From Glomus cerebriforme (lineage: Eukaryota > Glomeromycota > Glomeromycetes > Glomerales > Glomeraceae): 11,002 nucleotides of DNA. Positions 7,759 to 11,002 of the stretch are shown here, one piece after another. A model generated the notes under the pieces. The model was given only the letters and a program-made list of their open reading frames with translations, ran no database searches and was not told where the DNA came from. Made by a program: the position numbers and the translations under genes. The DNA lies in assembly GCA_003550305.1 (NCBI GenBank), contig QKYT01000163.1:25424-36425 (forward strand), read 5' to 3'. Each line of letters starts with the position of its first letter. Position 1 is the first letter of the stretch.

Positions 7759-8356
7759 AACTCATAACGGTTTCCGTTTCCTTATATACAAGAATTATTT
7801 GCGAATATAAAATATTTTAAGAATGCAAATCTCAATGAATTGCATTATTTTATGAATGAAATAAAGTGCAGAAATTATATTATGACATTTATTTTTTAAT
7901 ATTTTCTTAAATCTGTATCCATTAGATTCATTACAAGCATATAATTTCCATTCGATAAATCTTGAGTTAAACCAAAACATTTGATGAAGTCTGAATGTTT
8001 GTTACTTAATGTTAAATATGATTTTGCCTATAAATATAAATTATTCTCATTAACTTTTTTTTTGAATAATTTTAAAATATATACCATCAAACCAACTTCT
8101 ATTAGCACTCTTAACATTTTCCAATTTTTTAAGTATCACTTTACGTGTTTCAAATCGTTTTAATTGTTGTTCTTCGGAATCTCATTCAAAATATTGTCCA
8201 TCAATCCAAATTACTTAATAAATCTCAGAGCATCCACCTTTAATATTTTTTAAATTATTGTATGATATCCATTCAATTATTTTATCTGGATGATATGATT
8301 CCATTTGACAGTATTGAATTAAATTGTCAATATTATTATTCCCGATGTCCAATATA

Positions 8357-8662
8357 AAAAATTATTTTTTAAATAAGTTCGATCACATAGCCTTTTTGTT
8401 CCTTAAAAAAAATCATTTTATCAAAAAATTGTTAAATTTTATTTTTATTATTATAATAAATCAAAACAATCAATTTTATTAATTTTAAAAAGCTTTTATA
8501 TCTAATTAAAATATCAAGAAACATATTTAATTATCTTATTAATATCTACTTTATAATTACATATTAAATAGTTATAATTATTTTACCTGTATTACTAATC
8601 AAAAAAGTTATAATGTATTAATTTATAAAATGATTATATTAACATTATTGTCTATATAATAG
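8357..8662. other. AT-rich spacer
   Basis: No gene, repeat or RNA gene is recognised. It separates the 5' end of the minus-strand kinase relic from the plus-strand VIT fragment, and the two diverge from it. Confidence 0.5.
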
Positions 8663-8990
8663 TTATATTATGATTAACAGACTTATAAAAATATTGAAAA
8701 AGATACTATTGAAAGCTCTTTATAAGTTTCCTATACATGAAGCTGCAGCAGTCTGCAAATTTGAAGAAGAAATTGATGGATAAAGAAAAAATATTTAAAT
8801 AATTTTAATAATATCCTTTTTTATTATAAATGTAAGCGAATTGATTTTCTTTTTCTTAATTAGCAAGAACATGGTACTTATTTACTAGAATATGAATATG
8901 TTTCAATATTCAGTTAACTAGAAATATTACATCTAGACAAACTATAGTTGTTAGTGAAATATAGAATATTCGATTTGTTTTTCCAAAATC
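8663..8990 (+). pseudogene. Decayed duplicate of VIT exons 3 and 4
   Basis: This is a partial copy of 853–1265 of the VIT–VWA gene. The stretch from QTYKNIEKDTIE to EIDG agrees at about nine bases in ten. It then carries a one-base insertion after the Glu codon (reading Ser-Ser-Leu-stop) and a CAA-to-TAA change. The end of exon 3, including its donor site, is deleted. The next exon starts at 8864 behind an intron end identical to the parent (tttctttttcttaattag) and reads HGTYLLE before breaking up. Similarity fades near 8990, and no VWA part follows. The retained intron sequence shows segmental DNA duplication and not retroposition. The source may be the gene at 600 or a paralogue elsewhere. 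Confidence 0.9.
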
Positions 8991-9400
8991 TAACTATGCT
9001 AATAATATAAAATTGTCTTGATATAACATGATTCTACATAGTTATAATCATTTAAAATAGAAAAGAAACCAAAGAAATCTTCAAAACTTCATAGCTTGAA
9101 AACTAACTCTTACTCAATAAATACTATAATTGAAACTTCAGTAGTGCATAGTTTACTGTAAAAGGTTTGTGAAATCCTTGGGTAATTGTAAGAAATCAAA
9201 CTTGCAAAAAAAAATTTATTAGAAGTGAGCGAAAAAAAATAGGATAATCATCTATTATGGTTACACAATCAGATGATCGCACTAATTTGATAATTATTAT
9301 TTTTTTTTTTTAGTATAGTTTTCGAAGAAAGTGCCTATTCCTTTTTTCTTTTGATTTTTGTCGTTAGAATTGCTAATGATACTGTACATATAATAAGTAA
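8991..9400. other. AT-rich spacer after the VIT fragment
   Basis: No gene is supported. There are homopolymer runs and a weak 7-base inverted repeat (ATCATCT 9247–9253 with AGATGAT 9271–9277). Confidence 0.45.
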
Positions 9401-9529
9401 AATAACTCAATATTTGGTGAACCTCAACTTCAGGCTATTTTCAAAACACATCCTAACATGTCCCTATCGGTAAAGCAGTCTAAACTTTGTTTGTCCTCTA
9501 GCAAAATTGGTAAAGATTACAAGGATTAA
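9401..9529 (+). pseudogene. Short coding-like relic of unknown family
   Basis: A stop-free frame of 42 codons reads, in part, NNSIFGEPQLQAIFK, THPNMSLSVKQS and LCLSSSKIGKDYKD before TAA. Its composition (P, G, Q, H, S and C residues, GC-richer codons) differs from the surrounding AT noise, which suggests former protein-coding DNA. A further run, NSTSGNTFTTNWAW, appears at about 9555–9596 in another frame, as expected after a frameshift. I do not recognise the family. Confidence 0.35.
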
Positions 9530-9865
9530 AAGAAATAAAGGCAAATCGGAAGAAAACTCCACTTCAGGAAATACATTTACCACAAATTGGGCCTGGTATC
9601 GTCTTTAATAATTTATTATGTTAATAATTTTAAAAAGTATTTTAATATAAATACTTAAAATATCATTTAATTAGAATAAAAATAATTTGAATTATTGGTT
9701 TGTCGATTGTCGATACGACATACTATAAATCAGAGATCGACAGTTTTATTATATTTGATAACAAGTTATAAATAATTCAATTACCAAAAAATTCATTAGT
9801 TCGGAATATAAATATGAAATCCCACAAAATTAATTTTTGATAAACGAGAAATTATTATTTAACTT
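9530..9865. other. AT-rich spacer
   Basis: No gene is recognised apart from the possible tail of the preceding relic. TGTCGAT occurs twice near 9700, with ATCGACA about 35 bases on, forming a weak inverted repeat. Confidence 0.4.
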
Positions 9866-10881
9866 AATCATTGCTGCTTTAAGTTCATAATCTGTTGCTT
9901 TTGAATTATTTAACAGCTTTATAAATTCCCTTTATTTAATTGATAAATTCTTAGTGTAATTTGTGCTTTTTTATCTCCATCTTCAGCTACTTTTAAGTAC
10001 TATTCAAATGCTTTAGATTTATCTTTATCAATTCCTATACATACTGGTAGCAATATCCTAAATTGTATTGTCCTTGAACACATCCTGCAACANCTGATTT
10101 CAAATACCATTCAAATGCTTTTGTTTCATTTTTACATATTCCTTTACCATACTGATAACAATATCCTAAATAGTTTTGTGCTATTGAATTATTTGATATT
10201 GCAAGTTTTAATTGCTTTCAAATTCTTCTCTTTCATTTCAATTTTGAGTGACTAGATGTTCATTTTGTTCAGATTTTAAAACCCATTCAAATTCTTTTCC
10301 TCGTCTATTTGTATTCCCATTCCATCCATATAACAAATAGCTAAATTATATTGTGCATTTGAATTTTCTTTTTCGGCAGAGCTTAAAAACCACTTAAAGC
10401 TTTTTGTAATTATATCCATCTTTATAACAAGTTACTAAATTATATTGTGCTTCTGAATCACCTTTTTTTATAATAATATCTTTATAATAAAATAATGATA
10501 ATAAATGTTTTCCGATAATAATGTTTTCATTTCTTAATAAATCAAACGTATCTTTATCTTTAAAATTTTCATTTAAAAAATCTTTTTCATTTTCATTTAT
10601 TAATAGCCGAGAAATATAATTCTATCGCCTTTTCTTTATCTAAATCACAACCAATACCAATTTGATAAAAAAAAATCAAATAAGACTTGTAAACCAAAAT
10701 TTACTTTGTTCATGATTTTTCAAAATAAGAATTTATCCATTCAGTCAAAATTTTTTCAAAATTATTAAAATCATTCGTTTCAATAATCTTATGATAGTAA
10801 TCTTTTAGAAAACTTATCAGTTATCAAAAAAAGTTTCATCTTTAGAAATAAGTTTTTTAGTAACAGGGTTCGAATAATAAG
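9866..10881 (-). pseudogene. Sel1-repeat (TPR-like) protein pseudogene
   Basis: Reading from 10881 downwards: NPVTKKLISKDETFF, YHKIIETNDFNNFEKIL, TEWINSYFEKS, QIGIGCDLDKEKAIELY, then Sel1-type helical repeats such as NAQYNLAICYMDG, EFEWVLKSEQN, KAFEWYLKS, GQYNLGYCYQ and AEDGDKKAQ. Sel1 repeats are 36–44-residue helix pairs marked by A.YNLG.CY..G.GV..D..KA..WY, and they act as scaffolds in protein complexes. At least four repeat units are visible. Many one-base frameshifts and in-frame stops separate the pieces, so this is not a functional gene as given. In Rhizophagus such repeats occur alone or fused to TKL kinases; no kinase part is seen here. The ambiguous base at 10093 lies inside one repeat. 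Some frameshifts could be sequence errors, but there are too many for all to be. Confidence 0.85.
10093..10093. other. Ambiguous base (N)
   Basis: A single undetermined base inside a Sel1 repeat of the pseudogene. Confidence 0.95.
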
Positions 10882-11002
10882 TTGAATGACATTATGCTTA
10901 AATTATTAAATTTTTAAGCACGTTATAAATAAATTATTTGGAACGCCTATTGTATAAAATAGGAAGAGGTGCAACATTTATGGTACTGCATAATTTCTTT
11001 TT
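10882..11002. other. AT-rich end of window
   Basis: No gene is recognised in this short end piece. TGCTTAAA (10895–10902) and TTTAAGCA (10913–10920) form a small inverted repeat just upstream of the Sel1 relic. Confidence 0.4.

Larger units (their letters stand above)
7240..8356 (-). pseudogene. TKL-like protein kinase pseudogene, interrupted by a TIR insertion
   Basis: Reading from 8356 downwards, kinase pieces appear in order: an N-terminal lead-in with NLIQYCQMESYHPDKIIEW, a Gly-rich loop remnant (KGGCSEIY), the beta-3 lysine region (TRKVILKKLEN), the hinge region (CFGLTQDLSNGNYMLVMNL) and the catalytic loop (7814–7837) with HRD changed to H-stop-D and a stop before the Asn. After an insertion come DFG (7448–7456), GPADKPLKSIYRNLPY, VASEVVVGKE (the APE region), ASDIYS, MWEISSGHP and ENYEHNYVA. 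The order and motifs match the large TKL-like kinase family I recall from Rhizophagus. Decay is clear: several frameshifts, in-frame stops, and apparent loss of about 12 codons before ISALYFIHK. A 57-base GT–AG intron (8028–8084) is still recognisable, so the copy derives from genomic DNA and not from a retrocopy. The C-lobe after NYVA is lost or unreadable. Confidence 0.85.

Noticed and set aside
7795..7980. Minus-strand frame of 61 codons
   Set aside because: Off-frame and mixed reading of the kinase pseudogene; covered by that feature.
7981..8163. Plus-strand frame of 60 codons
   Set aside because: Antisense of the kinase pseudogene.
9699..9745. Weak inverted repeat TGTCGAT/ATCGACA
   Set aside because: Short arms with a long, unpaired middle and no supporting context.
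1..11002. tRNA, rRNA, CRISPR array or bacterial-style operon
   Set aside because: No cloverleaf with conserved loop words, no regularly spaced repeats and no compact gene runs were seen. The introns point to a eukaryote.

Overview
The window looks like nuclear DNA of a fungus, most likely an arbuscular mycorrhizal fungus of the Rhizophagus type. The grounds are a very AT-rich background, short GT–AG introns of about 60–90 bases, foldback elements with GGCC-rich centres, and relics of three protein families that I recall as strongly expanded in Rhizophagus: VIT–VWA proteins, TKL-like kinases and Sel1-repeat proteins. The species is an inference from memory; no search was run. Two ambiguous bases (239, 10093) mark it as draft sequence.

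Left part (1–4403): an upstream AT-rich region with a short GGCC-motif repeat cluster, then the only substantially preserved gene. This plus-strand gene (600–4403) has about twelve exons and encodes a protein of about 902 residues. It has an N-terminal VIT domain, a VWA domain with a complete metal-binding MIDAS (DxSxS, T, D), a Ser-rich linker and a conserved helical C-terminus. The model closes in frame only if two one-base gaps are allowed (near 1341 and 1669), so it is either a young pseudogene or carries sequence errors. Its sixth intron holds a 144-base foldback MITE three bases after the splice donor, and its linker is built from duplicated exon–intron units that all use phase 2.

Middle (4404–7239): mainly non-coding. 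It holds a one-exon caleosin remnant (5109–5237), a long pyrimidine-rich stretch whose minus strand reads as decayed Lys/Glu-rich coding sequence, a TIR-bounded element (6279–6634) carrying a 96-base direct repeat, and a small unexplained minus-strand ORF.

Right part (7240–11002): a graveyard of signalling genes. A minus-strand protein kinase pseudogene (7240–8356) is split between its HRD and DFG motifs by a TIR insertion with nested inverted repeats. A truncated, decayed copy of VIT exons 3–4 of the left-hand gene lies at 8663–8990 on the plus strand. A minus-strand Sel1-repeat pseudogene runs from about 10881 to 9866.

I see no operon, CRISPR, tRNA or rRNA. Nothing supports a wholly new biochemical system. 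The most notable points are the exon-cassette duplication in the VIT–VWA linker, the MITE beside its splice donor, and the co-occurrence of decayed VIT, kinase and Sel1 sequences.
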